A stretch of 64,000 nt of DNA from Diogma glabrata (lineage: Eukaryota; Arthropoda; Insecta; Diptera; Cylindrotomidae), in NCBI GenBank assembly GCA_963693315.1, contig OY856187.1, forward strand, positions 377,789,241-377,853,240. Direction: 5' to 3'. Position 1 is the stretch's first letter; the number at the start of each line of letters is the position of its first letter. Under the pieces are notes generated by a model. It searched no databases, was not told where the DNA came from, and saw nothing but the letters and a program-made list of their open reading frames with translations. The position numbers and the translations under genes are program-made. Shown piece by piece: positions 36,244 through 50,886 of the stretch.

Positions 36244-36760
36244 ACTCCCCCATCCGTTATTACAGTGTTTTAATTACACTTCCAGAATTTGAAATTCTTT
36301 GGTTAGGAGTTGTAACGACAATGGGCTGATCATCAAAAGCAATCTGTTTTTTTTAATTTTAAGTTTGACTGGTAACTGAATCACTAATCAGATTGAATCA
36401 CGACAGTAGCATCTGATTGTTTGTCTGATTGGGTTCTAAACTTGTTGGATTAAAAACAATCAAAATCACAAGAGAACTAAATCGTTCATCGTCTAGCTTT
36501 TCATGATAGCTGAGTTTAAGTCGATCAATTGAACTTTTGGTTGATTTGCCATTAATTTCGATTTTTGAATTTTTAGCACTACGAGTTTTAATTTTGAAAG
36601 AGTCAGTATCGAAAGGTTCTAATGCTTTGCTTAGAGCATCGGCACGCAACAATACATCACCCAGCAAGTGGGTATTTACTCCACCAGTATGTGGGTGTTT
36701 ACTCATAAAAGAAGACTGTGGATCATGCCTGGTTGATGGTGTTGTTTTAATTGGTTGAAA
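36244..36760 (-). pseudogene. Ty3/gypsy remnant D, integrase C-terminus and PPT
   Basis: The minus strand encodes VLLRADALSKALEP, then SFKIKTRSAKNSKIEINGK, then SIDRLKLSYHEK. These match the integrase C-terminal domain of Mag-like gypsy elements (VFVRxDAxxxxLxP ... VSIDRLKPA). The polypurine tract gggggagt is at 36244-36251 on the minus strand, so an LTR would begin just left of it. The orientation is opposite to gypsy C next door. Confidence 0.65.
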
Positions 36761-36949
36761 AATTTAGAGCCAGTCCTCTATTTGTCACCTTTAGATGCAC
36801 AGTTTAAGTCGAGGTTTAGAACGCGACCTCTATCGTTTATTTTTGAAATATTTGTATTTTGAATTTGCAAATATTTCGTCCAACACTTGTTACTGACTGT
36901 AGTAATCCTGCAATCCAAATTTGTTTGAAAACTTTTTCGACGGTAAAAT

Positions 36950-38435
36950 TCCAGCATTTAGGCGCACATTGAACAATGCACTAAGAGGGCAGGCAACTTT
37001 GAAAATTATTTGAAAGAAAAACTCCCTACAGCTGAGCGCACGGCTATCGTGGGGGTCGATATTGATTTACAAACAACGGCTGAAGTAGCCGACAAAGTAT
37101 TTTCTTCTCTACTTGGATCTCAAATCAGGGCGGTTTATAACCCTTGCTGCTTCTTCTTCTTCTTCTTCCTCAAGTGAAGGAATGGTACTACCTGATCAAG
37201 TCAAATATCTAAAAACACATCTCAATGCCATACAACAGCAAAAATTCATTCGATATTCCCCTCATTATCGGAGTAGATATACGAATCGAAACCATTTGCA
37301 AAAATCAAGATCTGAAGGATCAAATCCCTCTTCCATGCAACCACATAAATGTTTGATGGTATTTGCTACTATCATCACTACCGGTGCCTTAAAATGTGAT
37401 CTGAGAGTGCAAAACTTTTTCAAACATTTTTCTAACTCCTCTTCCAAAAAACTATTAGACCTCTCACATGCGATAGTGTGTGATGACACTCACTCCCATT
37501 CCCACTCATTTCCATTCCCAGGTGCTGAAGTGTCAGTTATTCTCGCAAGACGATCGTTCTCTCAGGCTTTTGTTGTAGCCGACGTTGCCATTCCCTTTCT
37601 GGGTCTGATTTCCTATATAAATATAGTGTTTTAGTGGACATAAAAAACGGACGTCTTCTCTATCCACTATTTTCTTTAATACCGACGATTAGCTCCAAAA
37701 AAACTTGACTTAATTTAACTTAATGTTGTCTCTCCATCTCGTTACTGATAGAAATTTGGCCATCCACTAAAGAGGATGTACGACCAATTGAACCAATCCA
37801 ACCTTTTCAGCGAGTTGTCTAAACTTATCGGTTTCGAACGAAACCGATTTCTAAACTTATCAAGGCTGGTCGACGATACTAACATACGTCTTCCTGGAGA
37901 ATTATTTAGCCACAATTCTAACTTCACTCCTCAGTGCGATTACGTTTCACAACTGAAACTACATTTCAGCTACCTTCAGCTCTATTGCTTCTTTAGTCTC
38001 GATCAAATCTCTTACGTACGGACTTACGGACGCACCACATGAAGGTCCCTTCCCAGTTATTCGTCGTGATGATAAAAATGTCGTTATTGAACGTAAAGAT
38101 AAACACATTCGAGTTTCCATCGAAAGGAACCTTGCTTTAAGGAAGTATCTGAAAAGGAATTAGCTCAAAACTCACCAACTTCGAGTACTAATCTTAGTCG
38201 CGCAGACGTCTTTGTCTTTTACAGAAAATTTATCCTCCTTTGGACACATCCTATTGGACACATTCACCTTTTTTTACCTCTACAGAAACGAAACAAGGCG
38301 ACGCTGAAACTACTGTATCAACTAAAATGGTTAGATCTGCATCCACAATAATACGAGCCGATAGAACAACTAAACTCTGCCACACTAAAACCTCTCCTTT
38401 CTTACTTTTTTACTGTCCGATAAATGGGAGGGGAG
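36950..38435 (+). pseudogene. Ty3/gypsy remnant C, gag to integrase end with internal deletion
   Basis: Plus strand: gag-like YLKEKLPTAERTAIVG and TTAEVADKVFSSL (about 37000-37115), a broken zinc-knuckle region (GICYYHH, about 37340), protease PGAEVSVI (about 37520) and FLGLISYINIVF with VDIKNGRL (about 37590-37660). The frame then jumps to integrase C-terminus (GPFPVIRRDDKNVVIERK and HIRVSIERN, about 38040-38130). RT, RNase H and most of integrase are deleted. The polypurine tract gggaggggag ends at 38435. Confidence 0.65.
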
Positions 38436-38680
38436 TGTTGTGGCAAACATTTGAATTCTTAAATTTTCAACGTTCTATATATAGCAGGTGATGTTTTCGT
38501 TAAAAATGAAATGATAAATAAAGAGTAATTTTCCAGTTTTTGTTTTTTCGATAATGTTTGATATGCTCTTATTATATTAGATTCATTAACAAAATTCTTT
38601 TGTTTAATTGATAACTGTTTTAAAATAAAGATATCCGTTAATTTTGCTATATAATAGAAGCTGTTTGTAAGGTTTTCTCT
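38436..38680 (+). mobile_element. Gypsy C 3' LTR candidate (right end uncertain)
   Basis: TGTTGTGGCAAACA follows the polypurine tract directly and matches the LTR start at 32481. The mariner fragment starting at 38688 gives the outer limit. No matching 5' LTR was found. Confidence 0.45.
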
Positions 38681-38687
38681 ATATAAA

Positions 38688-39200
38688 GGGTGGGCCATCT
38701 GTTGGTCCTTTTATGAATCGATTAGTGTAAGTACTAAATGTTGTCTGATAGAAAAATGTGTTTGAAATATGAAAAGTCAAAACCATGCCATTACTAATCA
38801 TGGAGTCGCTTACAACACAACAACGCATTTTAACCGTCCAAGTTTATTATGAAAATCGTCGTTAAAAAAAGACAACATTTCGTAAAATACGTGAAACTTT
38901 TGGTCGACGTCCTACCGAGCGCGCAATCGGCAAAAGTATTGATCGTTTTGAAGAAACTGGTTCAGAGGAAGGTCGTAGACCGTATTAACATTTTCATCTA
39001 GTTCGTACTCGTGATGCAATAGCAGCTGTTAGTGAAAGTGTTCGTAATTATCCAAGCACATCAACAAAGCATCGCTCACGGAATTAAACATTAAGTCGTC
39101 GTTTGGAAAGCACCCTTAATATGTCCATATGAATTATGACACAAATTTATTTGACGTTTAAATAAAAGGCTCTTTTCGCTGTGGTTTGCATCTTTGTTAT
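38688..39200 (+). pseudogene. Mariner/Tc1-superfamily transposase, N-terminal fragment
   Basis: A mariner-like terminus gggtgggccatctgttggtcc lies at 38688, after TATA. The frame from ATG at 38800 gives MESLTTQQRILTVQVYYENRR, then KTTFRKIRETFGRRPTERAI and IDRFEETGS, the helix-turn-helix region resembling DUF4817-type insect transposases. It continues through SVRNYPSTSTKHRSR to about 39180. In-frame stops occur, and the catalytic DDE/D half is missing. Confidence 0.65.
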
Positions 39201-39242
39201 ATATAACTATGACGACTTACATCGATAGGAAAACATCGATAG

Positions 39243-39780
39243 GGGTACGTTCCGATTCTTTACTATAGTTAAATAATATTTAAATACGGTCGTTCAGAAA
39301 CGAAATAGTAAAGTTAATATTTAACTATTAGACAGCTGTTTGCGTTCAGAAACACACTACGCCCCGCCCACATTTATTAAAAAATTAAATGTGCTCTCGA
39401 ATAGAGTTAATTAAATACACATATACATAAGCATTATTTAAAATTTAACGATTTCAAATTGACAGTTCAATTTATTTTGAAATTGCAGCATATATATTTT
39501 TGAAATTCTGAATGAAATGCAAGTTTTCTATAAAATATGGTTAGTATTTCTATCTTAGTTTTTAATTTTTTCGGTTTCAATTTTATTCAATTGAAACATT
39601 TTATGAAAGAATTATTCTGACATACGATTTTAACAGATTGTATTAGTATTTGTGTATTTAATATTTTACTTAATGATCGTCGTTCAGAAATTATTTAACT
39701 ATTGCTATTAAATATTTTAATGCGGTGATTTTATTGGTGCATTAAATATTTAGCTATAGTAAAGTTTCGGAACGTAGCCC
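39243..39780. mobile_element. MITE with ~30-bp inverted ends
   Basis: The left end gggtacgttccgattctttactatagtt and right end ...aaagtttcggaacgtagccc are inverted repeats with few mismatches. The motif gtcgttcagaaa occurs twice inside. It is non-coding and I cannot name the superfamily. Confidence 0.65.
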
Positions 39781-39885
39781 AGCTAATATCGTTTTCGTTA
39801 AAAGCCATCGACTCAGATTCACGATATTTTATATTTACAGTAAAATTAAGACAGTAATCTTTGGCGATGTAGATTAACAGTCTAA

Positions 39886-40606
39886 TGGTGCTATTACACA
39901 CAAATTCAATTCAGCTCCCATAATCAATTTTGCAGTTACCATAATCTGAAAAGTTGATAAAAAATATTTTGTATGAGAAAAAGAGGGATAGCATGCGCGA
40001 GATAGATATAAAAACTGCAAGAAAAGTTAGCTGATAGCAACTGACTTTTTGAAAAATTATTTGTTTTACTAATTAACTGCTAGAAAATTGTCAGATGATT
40101 TCATCTGCAAATTCAACCGGTTTAAAACCGATTATCACATTAATTGATTTTCATATTAAAATCATAATAAACATTATATTATATTAGGTATAAAATGACT
40201 AAATACATATTTTCAAGATTGTAATGTGAAAATTTTACGTTTTCTTTACGCTTTTTCGATTCACATTTTTTTTCTTCAAATCTTAGCGCATTTTCTTATT
40301 GTACAAGCTACAACAATTGCTCTATAATGTGTTGTCGCCATTTTTTCGTTTCATTTACTTTTACAGTATATAATTTATTTACAATTTATATACCACTAAT
40401 TTAGATATAATCGATTATATAATATAATATTTATACTAAATAACTAATGATTTTTTTAGAAACTGTTGTTTAAAAATTATTATTAAAATTATTTGTATTT
40501 TCTTGCAGTTTTTGATCTTTTCGCCATCTACAGTCAAAAATAATTAATATTATCATCTGAAAAGTTGATGATAGCAACTGAATTTATTTTGTGGGTAATA
40601 GCACCA
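39886..40606. mobile_element. MITE, PIF/Harbinger-like, TAA duplication
   Basis: The ends tggtgctattac and gtaatagcacca are inverted, extending imperfectly through acaaattcaattcag / ctgaatttattttgt. TAA flanks both sides (39883-39885 and 40607-40609). The interior is non-coding. Confidence 0.7.
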
Positions 40607-40609
40607 TAA

Positions 40610-42396
40610 ACCAATAAATGGGTGATAAAAATAAATCATGATTTTCTGCTAGCTACATAGTATTAAATGCACTTATTTATTATGAAAAAAATCAAGCTTT
40701 TTTCTGGTTTTAAATGTAAACTAATAAAATTGGTTTTGCGGCTTTCGGGATAAAAATTATCTTTTGTGATAAAATTGTTTAAAACAAAAGCGACGTTTAA
40801 AATTTGATGTATGAATCCAATTTTTTTCTTTTGTGTTCTCGATCCGATTTGACGTAATATTCAACGAAGTGAGATTAGCAGAAAAAGTTTGTTAAAGGAA
40901 ATATATCGTTAAATTTTTTATCATTTTGATCATTTTGAACGTCCGAACACTACCAAAGAAATTCATTACGTTACTTTTGTCCAGCTAGGGGGTTTAATCG
41001 AACTCAATTTTCTGTTTACTGTAGGCAAGAAAAAATTCTGAACACGAGAATTATTAACCTCTTAACCTCTATGGATTATAGCAACTCGAAACTGTTGATT
41101 CCAATAAACCATTCCATTTATATGATCTACGAGCAAACAACTATCTCCACATTTTCAGGAAAAATAATATGTTTTGCGGGATGACGCATGAGAACATTAA
41201 CAATGTGACGATGTTGTAGGAAATCAAGATTTGTTGTAAAAATTGGATCACCCACAGTTCATATAGCACATTTTTGAACAGATTGCCGGAGAATCAAGAT
41301 GATAATACCCAAGAATCTTCGAATTTGTTTCACGGTTTTTGGTATGTGAAATTAAGTGATTGCTTCGACACTTCGATTTTGGGACTAGAGCAGTCTGGTG
41401 ACTAAATGTGTAACTAATTAGCCCCATCTTGTTTAGTTTTGAAGAAACAAAAAAAAATTAGCCCCATCTGTATTTTTCTACTGTAAGCTTCATTGGAATT
41501 TTTGTTATTTAAAAATGAACTGAAAATGAATTTGTATAGTGAAATAAAAAAAAATATAATATTTCTTTTTTATGTTATTAGATGATATTTTTTCATACTG
41601 TTATGAACAATATCTTTGTTAAAAGTCTGTAAAATATAAATCTTTACTTTAATAAAGATATTTTTGAATTTTTATTTTGAATGTTTCTAATTATTTGACA
41701 TTGATTGACCTTGAAAAGGTATATTTCTAATAAGTCAAATTTTTTGAACGTACAAATTAAAATATAAACAAAACTAAAATACGAATCATTACCGAACATA
41801 ACGATCGTGTCCTTTTAAATTTTAGCAAAATATAAACAAAGAATAGTAATCATAAAATAATTGTTTTTTTTCACAATGGAAAAATATGATTTAAAATACT
41901 GGCGTTTATGTATATTCTTGACTTTTTGAATGGAAATTGGTGATATTGATATGGATATGAGAATAAAAAATTAATATGATGATAAATAATAAGATGATAG
42001 TTTCGTAAACTTATTGAAATCCTTATTGAAATTTCAGTTTCGTATCGGATTATATAAAAAGCTACTAGCTTAGGTCTGAAAACTGGATTTCAATAAGATA
42101 TTTCTGGAGAATCTTTGAAAGAAACTGGGAAAATGCCATTTACGGATTTAGTTGAATAAAATGTTTATTTCAACACCATAAAAAATAAATATTGTTTTCG
42201 TTTTTAATTTTTTTGAAAAATTTCAAACGAATTTTTTTATATTTCTTATGTCCCAGTGAACACAAGACGTAAATATGACATCACAGTGAACACAAGACGT
42301 AAATATGACATCACATGTATATGTGATGTAGTTGCTACGTAAATTTGATATAAAACTGACACTCGTCATGACTATATCCTGGTATCATTTATATAT
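40610..42396. other. AT-rich stretch without recognised gene
   Basis: 40800-41400 is less AT-rich and may be a decayed transposon, but no motif convinced me. A 30-bp tandem duplication lies at 42255-42314. Confidence 0.4.
42255..42314 (+). repeat. Exact 30-bp tandem duplication
   Basis: The unit agtgaacacaagacgtaaat plus 10 more bases occurs twice head-to-tail without mismatch. It is likely a recent local duplication. Confidence 0.9.
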
Positions 42397-42552
42397 TGAA
42401 TTAATTAAATAAAACAAAGCAGATTAGTAAAAGTATATATTTGATTATAATTGAAAAGTTTGTTAAACATATACAAGTTACAATAGACTTCATAAAACGT
42501 GTTGCTTTGTTCTTTGACAGAATGAAAAAGAAAGAAGTTTAACAATTATAGC
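42397..42552 (-). repeat. Copia 3' LTR
   Basis: It matches the right LTR apart from a few differences (for example cataaaac versus caaacaac). On the minus strand this is the downstream LTR. Confidence 0.88.
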
Positions 42553-42829
42553 TGTGGCTTCGAAATGTTGAATCGGTTCGATGTATTGATTTTAGTGTGG
42601 CGATCTACTGATCTTTCCAATTGTATGAGTCGTAGTGTAGTTGTCGTTTTAATTTGAACCCTGTCGCTTTGTGGGATTTAAACAAGAAAGGTTCACTTAC
42701 CTGGTTCTAACCTCTTACCGTTGTGGATCTCAAGATTGTGGTTTCTCTTGGTTAATTTTTGTTGTTGAAAACACCTATTTCTTGTACAATTTTTCACCAT
42801 TTATTTATCAACAAAGATTTATGTTTAAT

Positions 42830-43140
42830 AATTTTTTGTAACACTAGTTTTCATTGATTGAGAAATTCGACCAATTCGAATTTTATAATTTTATGATTAA
42901 TATTTTTTGTAACACTTATTTTCATTGATTGTGAAATTCGATCAATTCGAATTTTAGAATTTTATGATTAATATTTTTTGTAACACTAATTTTTATTGAT
43001 TGAGAAATTCGATAAATCTGAATTTTATTTTGTATTCAATAATTTAAGAACTTTCCATTGATCAAGGAATTTAAAAATTTAATAACTTTTTATTGATCAC
43101 GGAATTTAAAAATTTAATAACTTTTTATTGATCGAGAGGT
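42830..43140. repeat. Tandem repeats within copia 3' region
   Basis: Three units of about 68 bp contain attttttgtaacact and cattgattgagaaattcga (42830-43020). Three units of about 36 bp with ttattgatcacggaatttaa follow (43045-43140). They look like short-unit expansions in non-coding element sequence. Confidence 0.75.
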
Positions 43141-43644
43141 TTGATCAATATTAATTTATTTTGTATTTGGTAAATTTTTATATCACTACTTTTTATTTAA
43201 CGATAAATAGAACACAACACTTTTTAATTTTACTTTGTGAAAAATTCGCTCTCCGGCTCGCGGTGCAGTTGAAGACTGCCTTCTACTACGTTTTAATTAT
43301 TACTCACTAACTGACTGACTCACTTCATTCAATTTTCTATTTTATTTATAGAAAATTGTGAATGAATAATTGACCAATCATGAAATAGTACGTAATTATT
43401 ACTATTATTACCATTTCATTAATAAATTTTTTATGAATAGAATAAGTATAGGAAAATGCAAGTCCACACTTTCTATAGAGAATTTAATTAGAATTTTATG
43501 TTTTTTTTAACAAGTTATTCGACTCGTAGCTTCCGTTAGTCGAATGCTAGTTTAATTGTTGTTGTTATATTAAATTGGTTTTTGGATGGTTTTTCCATAT
43601 ATTATATGTTTAGGTTATTTTAATTGGAATTTAGTTTTATAAAA

Positions 43645-43740
43645 AAAAAAATAGCTGGGAATGGATTTTTGATGTGAACGGAAAAATTATTAGATATTCG
43701 AATATTTATTAGAACATGTTTTAACATGCTGGATTGGTGA
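43645..43740. repeat. Direct repeat flanking the nested Helitron-like element
   Basis: The segment with gggaatggatttttg and acatgttttaacatg resembles one at 45465-45573 on the other side of the insertion. It suggests a pre-existing repeat in the copia internal region that the insertion now separates. Confidence 0.5.
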
Positions 43741-43757
43741 AAATGCTTAGCTTAGGC

Positions 43758-45330
<1,573 letters not shown>

Positions 45331-45738
45331 CTTTTTTGAATTATGTTCGAGAATTTGTTTATTAGTTTCATACGATTATGAAATTAGTTTTAGGGAAAAA
45401 TGTTTATATAATTTTCAATGTCTGTAGTTTTAGACATTGTTGCATTTTATATTTAAAATTAATAGCAAAATAACTGAGAATGGATTTTTGGTGAATGGAA
45501 AAACTGTGGGATAATTGAATTAATATTTATATTAATTGAAACATGTTTTAACAAGTTGGTTTGGGAATGTTTGTTACATCTTATGATGAAATAGGGTTTT
45601 GGGTTAGATATGGGTTTTAATCATAATGAATTTGGTTCTAATATTTTTATTTGTTTTAATTATATAAAACTACTTTGTGTAGTTTTTGGGGGTTTCTTAG
45701 CTAGGTTCATGTATATTCCTGTTAGGAATACTACACCG

Positions 45739-46560
45739 TTAGCCATTTGTCTTTATTGTTTGATTTGACTGCTTCTTCATAACTAGATGGAGTAGCAACA
45801 TCAGCAAAATAAGATACACAATCTTTCATTTTTGAAGGAACTTGAATTTTTGATCTGTCTCTTAAATTATGAGGCTTATCATTGTTCACAATCGTTTCTG
45901 CTGTTTCGTTATTTTGATCATCTACCAGAATTTCATTATTATTTTATTGTTGTTCTTGTAAAAATAGATTACTGTCAGTATCAACTTCTTCATTCAAATC
46001 TAGTATAACAAAATTATCATGCTGTTCTTCAAATTTGTAATGCTCTCAAATGAAACATTTGTTGATATGCAAACCTTTTTGTTTTCTAAGTCCCAGAGTC
46101 TCTAATTTTTAGTAGTATTTTTGTAACCAATAAAAATCATCTTCTTGCATTTTGGATTTAGCTTACGACGTTGTTGACTAGGAATATGTTTATAGGCAAC
46201 TGAACCAAAAACTTTCATGTTGCGTAAATCCGGTTTCTTTTTAAACCAAAGCTCAAATGGTGTTACGTTTAAATTTTTGTAAACCACTCTATTTAATGAG
46301 AAAACAGCTGTGTTGACAGCTTCAGCCCAAAATTTAATAGATAAATTTTTTGAATGTATCATAGTTCTGGCTGCTTCTATTATAGTACGGGTTTCTCTCT
46401 CTGATTTACCGTTTTGTTCCGGTGTGTATGGTGCTGTCTTTTTAGAAATTATTCCACATTGTTTTAAATAACTATTTAGTGTATTGTTACAATACTCACT
46501 TCCATTGTCAGATCTTAAGCGTTTCATCGAGTAACCAAATTGATTTTTGAATTGATTATT
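45739..46560 (-). pseudogene. Copia pol: integrase and linker only
   Basis: Integrase motifs on the minus strand include RSDNGSEY, CGIISKKTAPYTPEQNGKSE, WAEAVNTAVFSLNR and KVFGSVAYKHIP. These are the DDE-core D and E regions and the copia-type C-terminal part. A linker follows, with PHNLRDRSKIQVPS and SYEEAVKSNNKDKW, which normally precedes the RT. The sequence stops there, so RT and RNase H are lost. Stops and shifts occur within the linker. Confidence 0.85.
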
Positions 46561-46630
46561 AAATTCGATTATTTTTGCAGTTGCATCACTTTTACTTTGT
46601 AAAAAGTAAACGGTTCTATAGCCGGAAAAA

Positions 46631-47017
46631 TCATTCAGAATTTAAGGATAATTCTTCTTTCATTAATCTGGCTGTTAGATTAGCTAATTTTCTTTCATCA
46701 GGCGAAGCAGAATCCCAGCTTCTTGGAAAATCTTTATATTTTAATGGCAAGCTCCATAGTATTTTTGAAATATGCTGTTCATCGCTGATTTGTTCCCCTG
46801 AATCACGTAAATATTGAAAAATTGATGACGTCATATAAAGCATTGCTTTTCCATTTTGTTGTAGCCATTTTTTAGCAACAGCTTCAGGTTTGGCTTCAGT
46901 TCCATCCACAATATCCATCAATTCGTGTGCATGGAATGAATTCATGATGGAGAATTTCCACTCTATGAAGTTTGAGCCATCAAATTTTATTAAACAATTT
47001 TCAATTTTTGTCGCCAT
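46631..47017 (-). pseudogene. Copia gag fragment
   Basis: It starts MATKIENCLIKFDGSNFIEW, the usual copia gag opening with a conserved W in FxGxNFxxWK. It then carries QISDEQHISKILWSLPLKY, DERKLANLTARLMKEE and related words. The zinc knuckle and protease that should follow are missing. Upstream codons to 47056 are open but not needed. Confidence 0.85.
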
Positions 47018-47094
47018 TTTTAAGCTTCCTTTTTCTTTAACAAAATCAATTAACACTTTAGCAATATATGTTTTAATTATTTATCACTAGACAT

Positions 47095-47109
47095 GCAGGA
47101 CCCATAACC
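47095..47109 (-). promoter_or_regulatory. Copia primer-binding site candidate
   Basis: Minus-strand ggttatgggtcctgc lies 3 bp inside the 5' LTR. It resembles the initiator-tRNA-Met half-molecule site that Drosophila copia uses. Confidence 0.6.
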
Positions 47110-47112
47110 TAT

Positions 47113-47269
47113 TGAATTAATTAAATAAAACAAAGCAGATTAGTAAAAGTATATAATTGATTATAATTGAAAAGTTTGTTAAACATATACAAGTTACAAT
47201 AGACTTCAAACAACGTGTTGCTTTGTTCTTTGACAGAATGAAAAAGAAAGAAGTTTAACAATTATAGCA
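47113..47269 (-). repeat. Copia 5' LTR
   Basis: 157 bp, TG...CA, near-identical to 42397-42552. On the minus strand it is the upstream LTR and leads into the primer-binding site and gag. Confidence 0.9.
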
Positions 47270-47934
47270 ATATGTAGAGAAAAAGTGTTGCCATATTAAA
47301 ATTATATAATTCAAAACTAAATTGTTGTTTACAATGTATGTTCAACATGTATTATTATTACTGAGTGTAAATATACTTGCTCGCAGAGTATCAGACAGGA
47401 AAATATATAAGCAACCAGTGCCGGCACAATGGGTAGGCAAACTAGGCGCTCGCCTAGGGCGTTTTATTTGAAAGGCGCAGAAATTGTGAATTTTTTTTTG
47501 TTTTTAATACATACATTTTATACTACGAAGATTCGTTTTTTTTGTTTTCCATTAAAATATCTAATTAGAGTAGAAAATCACAAAGGAAATAGAGAAAATA
47601 GGTTCGAGGTGGCGGTTTAATAATGGCTGTATATTAAACAAATTTAGATCTGAAATAGTGTACTCATGTAAATAAGTGATTGAACTGATGCGGTACGATT
47701 GAAATTCGGCAACAAATAAATTCTAGTAATTGTACTTTATTTACCTGCCAATGCATCTTCAATTTCTTATGCTGCCTTGGATTTAATTTTGGACAAAGAT
47801 ATCGGTCTCTTGATCCATGATAAAGATGAAATAGTGTTTGCAGGTGATTTTAACTTCTCTGCTCTGAAGTGGACTTTCATGGACGATGTAATTACTCCAA
47901 CAAATGGTGAATTGATTCGCTCTTAATTATAATA

Positions 47935-48764
47935 ATTATCCGTTTAACCACAATATTCGTTAATTCATATGATAATTGAGAAAAACAATAAATTCTGTTA
48001 ATTAATTTATTTACAATCAAAAATATCAATTAAAATGTTCAAAATTATATTAAAATAGTTCATTAAATATTCATTTCATACACAATATATAATTAGAAAA
48101 TTCTTCAAATTTAACTATTATCAAAATAGTTCATTAATTTTTTATACACCATATATTTAATTAATAAATTCGCAAAAATTAAATATTATCAAAGTAGTTC
48201 ATTAATTCTTTAGACCCAATATATTTAATTAATAAATTCGCAAAAAATTAAATATTATCAAAATGGTTCATTAATTCTTTAGACACAATATATTTAATTA
48301 ATAAATTCGCAAAAAAAAATTAAATAAAATGTCTTTAAATTATATGGCATATTCACCTGAACCTCTGTTTAACAATCGCTCGCCAAAATAAGATAATTTT
48401 GTTAACTCTGGATAATCGCCAAAAATAGGTCTTCTCTCTATGAAGATCGCGTTGATAAGAGACATAAAATAAATCGAATCTGACAGCGTACAATATTTCG
48501 CAGGAATAATTAAGATTCGACGAATGTCTCGTTTAATCACAAGAGTGACATCTATATATAGGCTAGCTAACCTATTTTTAGCACGTACACATTTATGCCA
48601 TAAAATTTCTATAAAATTGTTGTAAAATTTCTCTCAGCTAAGAGGTTCAGAACCATAATAAATTTAGAACTATCATCACAAACAAAGCAATAATAAGTGA
48701 GTTGTGAATTTAAATTATATAATTATAAATAAATTAATTAATTCTAACTAAAGCTATTGTTTTC
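47935..48764. repeat. Insertion with ~65-bp tandem repeats inside the LINE
   Basis: Four units with atatttaattaataaattcgc and tagttcattaatt recur from about 48050 to 48320. The segment splits the LINE endonuclease reading, so it is a later insertion. Its ends are not clearly defined and its family is unknown. Confidence 0.6.
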
Positions 48765-49139
48765 TTTTAGGAAATTTTGAATTTTCTTTATGTTCAAGTT
48801 TGAACAAATGGGAACGAAGCTCAGAACTCAGTCCTGGATAAAATATTTGGCTTTGGTACCAAACAAATCAATAATCTTAACAACAACTACTGCAACTTGC
48901 TGGACCTAGTGTTTACTTCCTTGGATTTAGATAGTAACATTGCCGCATGCGATGACTTAGCGGGATCTTCTAGTGTTTTTCATACACCATTACATATTAA
49001 AATACATTTTTATGATTTAGAAACGTTTAATAGCTCGCCCAATATCAATAACATTTCTCGTAATTTCAAAAAAAGGCGATTACGATTCTTTAAACACTTT
49101 TCTGTATTCGGTAGACTGGACCTTTATTGATCAGGATAA

Positions 49140-50886
49140 AGATCTGAATGCAATTGTTTCGCGTTTTCATGATATTTTGTATAACGGAATTGATAATTTA
49201 ATTCCACAATACCGGTCAAACGTATCATTTTTTCGCCAGCCGTGGTTCAATAAAAATTTGGTTAATTTAAAAAACCGAATGCATAAAGCTCACAAAATTT
49301 ACAAATCTACGCAATTAGAGTTTGACTATCTGAAATACAACTGTCTTTGTACTGAATTCAAAATACTAAATAAGTTTTTGTATAATAATTATATTCTGGA
49401 TATTGAGTCTGATCTTTGTTCTGATCCCAAAATCTTCTGGCATTTTATTGACATAAAGAGAAAATCTAATTGTTACCCATCAACAATCTATTACAATGAC
49501 GAATCGTCTAGTGAGTCTAAAACTATATGTAACTTTTTTGCAAACTTTTTCAAAAGCGTTTACAACTCAACACCATCCATGTTAAATCCTTATCAACCAT
49601 CAGAATCTATGGTCACAAACCCTGACAAGGGATTGCAAATAATTGAATCTGACATTCAATCGGCGTTAAATAAACTGGATATAAGAGTGCCGGACCAGAT
49701 AATATTCCGCCAATATTTCTAAGAGTGCTCAACCTCTCTGATAGGTCCTTTACTAAAAATATTTAGTAGGAGTCTGCCTTCTGAAATTTTTCCATCGTCC
49801 TGGAAGCAATCTTATATTACTCCAATTTTCAAAAAATCTGGTTGCAAAAATAACGTCGTGAACTATCGTGGTATTGCTAATTTGTCAACAATTCCTGAGC
49901 TATTTGAAAGCATCGTAAAAATTTATATGTTTTTTCATACAAAGGAATTCATCACCACTTCCCAACATGGGTTCCATCCGGGCAGGTCGACAATAAGTAA
50001 CTTAAGTATTTTAACCACAGAAGTATCTCAAGCTTTAGAACTTGGATTGTATATTGACGTAATTTATACTGATTTCATAAAAGCTTTCGACAAAATAATT
50101 CACTTAATGTTGTTTAACAAACTAGATAACTTTAAATGTGCTGAAATACCTATCCGTTGGATAGCGTCATATCTTAACCAACGAAAACAGTTTGTAAAAA
50201 TAGGCCCCACAAAATCTTTTGGATTTCTGGTTACCTCTGGCGTGCCTCGAGACAGCCATTTGGGTCCGTAATTGTTTATTTTATTTATAAATGATGTTAT
50301 ATCTAGCTTTACTCAATGCAAAGTTCTTATTTATGCTGACGATATTAAAATCTTCAAAGTTATTCGCAACGAAACAGACACAAAAATAATGCAAGAGGAA
50401 TTAAATCGATTTTGTCCCTGGTGTAACGATAATCAACTGTTTTTAAACGAGTCTAAATGTAAAACCATAACCTTTCACCGAACTAGATCAGTTAACTATA
50501 ATAATTACTGCTTAAACAATATTTTAATACAGCGCGTATTTTCTGTCCTAGACCTTGGTGTCTACTTTAAATTCAATCTAACTTTTGATGATCACATAAA
50601 TAAAATAATTCTCAGGGCAAATAGTATGTTAGGTTTTATAATTAGAAATTCATCCGATTTTCAAGACCCTTACACTGTTCGCAATTTATTCTGTTGTTTT
50701 GTTGGATCAATATTGGAATATGCGTCAATAATATGGTCTCCTTTTTATAACATTCATTCAAATAGATTAGAGAGCGTTAAAAAAAAGTTTATTCGTTACG
50801 CTCTTCGTCGTCTTCCTAGGGATACTAACTTGCCCGCGTATGTACTACCACAATATAAAGAGCGGTGCAAAGTTTGGAAACACTGA
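49140..50886 (+). pseudogene. Jockey-like reverse transcriptase pseudogene
   Basis: Motifs in order: PSSWKQSYITPIFKKSG, NYRGIANLSTIPELFESIV, SQHGFHPGRSTISNL, IYTDFIKAFDKI, GVPRDSHLGP, LFILFINDV, LIYADDIKIFK (the catalytic YADD near 50333) and a thumb VLDLGVYFKFNLTFDDHI. Breaks: a frameshift between about 49680 and 49858, and a TAA at 50269-50271 inside the usual GPLLF motif. Otherwise well preserved. Confidence 0.88.

Noticed and set aside
37141..37180. Poly-Ser run considered as a host protein domain
   Set aside because: It is a CTT/TTC-type microsatellite within the gypsy C gag remnant.
47416..47470. cagtgccggc followed by a GC-rich gcgctcgcctagggcg patch, hAT-end-like
   Set aside because: Only one end is visible, with no partner terminus, duplication or transposase.
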